DNA of 23,025 bases from UBA4716 sp036310525 (lineage in GTDB: Bacteria; Bacillota; Clostridia; UBA1381): contig JAXJRQ010000150.1 in assembly GCA_036310525.1 (NCBI GenBank), positions 1 to 23,025 on the forward strand. The letters are read 5' to 3'. Made by a program: the position numbers and the translations under genes. Below, one piece after another: positions 22,720 to 23,025 of the stretch. The notes under the pieces were generated by a model. The model saw only the letters and a program-made list of their open reading frames with translations. It was not told the DNA's origin and made no database searches. Every line of letters starts with the position of its first letter. Position 1 is the stretch's first letter.

Positions 22720-22977
22720 ATGAAAGAATTTGTTTATAAAATAAAGGACGAAATCGGTATTCATGCAAGACCGGCAGGCTTGCTTGTGAAAGAAGCGGCA
22801 AAATATAAATCTGCCATTACGATTGAAAAGGACGGTAAAAGCACTGAGGCGACAAAGCTTTTTGGCGTGATGGGTTTAGGTGTGAAATGCGGCGAGGAAG
22901 TGTGCGTGAAAATTGAGGGTGAAGACGAGGAGGTTGCCGCAAAGGCAATGAGAGATTTTTTTGAGACAACACTGTAA
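22720..22977 (+). CDS. ptsH: HPr family phosphocarrier protein lacking Ser46
   Basis: HPr passes phosphate from enzyme I to EIIA domains. The 85-residue protein has the active-site motif GIHARPA (13-19), with H15 and R17 intact, so it should be phosphorylated by enzyme I. The second helix region of Gram-positive HPr normally reads KSIMGVMSLG with the regulatory Ser46. Here it is TKLFGVMGLG (45-54), with Lys at 46. Phosphorylation by HPr kinase and CcpA co-repression through this protein would therefore not be expected, which suggests another HPr may exist in the genome. Length is normal. GGAG (22709-22712) lies 7 nt before the ATG. It directly follows the EIICBA gene. No ptsI follows within the 48 nt left in the window. 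Confidence 0.93.
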   Translation: MKEFVYKIKDEIGIHARPAGLLVKEAAKYKSAITIEKDGKSTEATKLFGVMGLGVKCGEEVCVKIEGEDEEVAAKAMRDFFETTL

Positions 22978-23025
22978 ATTGTAATTTATCGTTGCGGCTG
23001 GTTAAATTTCCGCATCTTACTACTT

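Noticed and set aside
22978..23025. Start of a further gene at the right edge
   Set aside because: The last 48 bases show no ribosome site, start codon in context, or hairpin that I can support.

Overview
The window looks like a chromosomal segment of an AT-rich, low-GC Gram-positive anaerobe of the class Clostridia. The evidence is consistent: near-consensus TTGACA/TATAAT promoters with 17-bp spacers, strong AGGAGG-type ribosome sites with many TTG/GTG starts, a spore cortex hydrolase, S-layer homology (SLH) surface proteins, rubrerythrin, DUF1540 and HPr/PTS genes. Genus cannot be read from the sequence alone. No phage, insertion sequence, CRISPR array or defence island is visible; most of it is core chromosome.

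Layout. (1) 1-757: the 3' part of an AraC-type regulator running in from the left edge, closed by a strong hairpin shared with the convergent gene. (2) 758-3337 (-): a SERCA-like P-type Ca2+ ATPase. (3) 3427-5546 (+): a consensus promoter drives a degenerate IS200/RAYT-like protein, a ComF-type phosphoribosyltransferase, a SleB-like cell-wall hydrolase and a 30-residue membrane peptide, followed by a terminator. (4) 5571-5739: promoter, tRNA-Leu(UAA) and terminator as a self-contained unit, then a small AT-rich repeat patch. (5) 5883-6812 (-): cysK, divergent from (6) 6939-8824 (+): a small alarmone synthetase, a CmpB-type membrane protein and a membrane zinc-ribbon protein. (7) 8836-9372 (-): rubrerythrin, convergent with the previous operon.

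(8) 9534-14028 (+): a probable long transcript with a one-TM protein, a SigF/SigG/SigB-type sigma factor, pyrE (5' end out of frame at an A6 run), a copper-amine-oxidase-N-domain secreted protein and an SLH protein. (9) 14115-15313: a DUF1540 mini-protein and a TIGR01212-type radical SAM protein, separated by a very strong terminator. (10) 15360-18296: leuCDB with its own promoter and terminator; leuA is not in the window. (11) 18309-20488: a large secreted protein with WG-like repeats and C-terminal SLH modules, paralogous at its C terminus to the SLH protein in (8). (12) 20600-22977: a PTS EIICBA permease and HPr, so transporter and phosphocarrier are encoded together.

The points most worth attention are the pyrE frameshift, the catalytically dead RAYT-like protein beside comF, an HPr without Ser46, the orphan sigma factor paired with a membrane protein, and a PTS leader whose predicted hairpin covers the ribosome site. 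I did not find a convincing wholly new multi-gene system.
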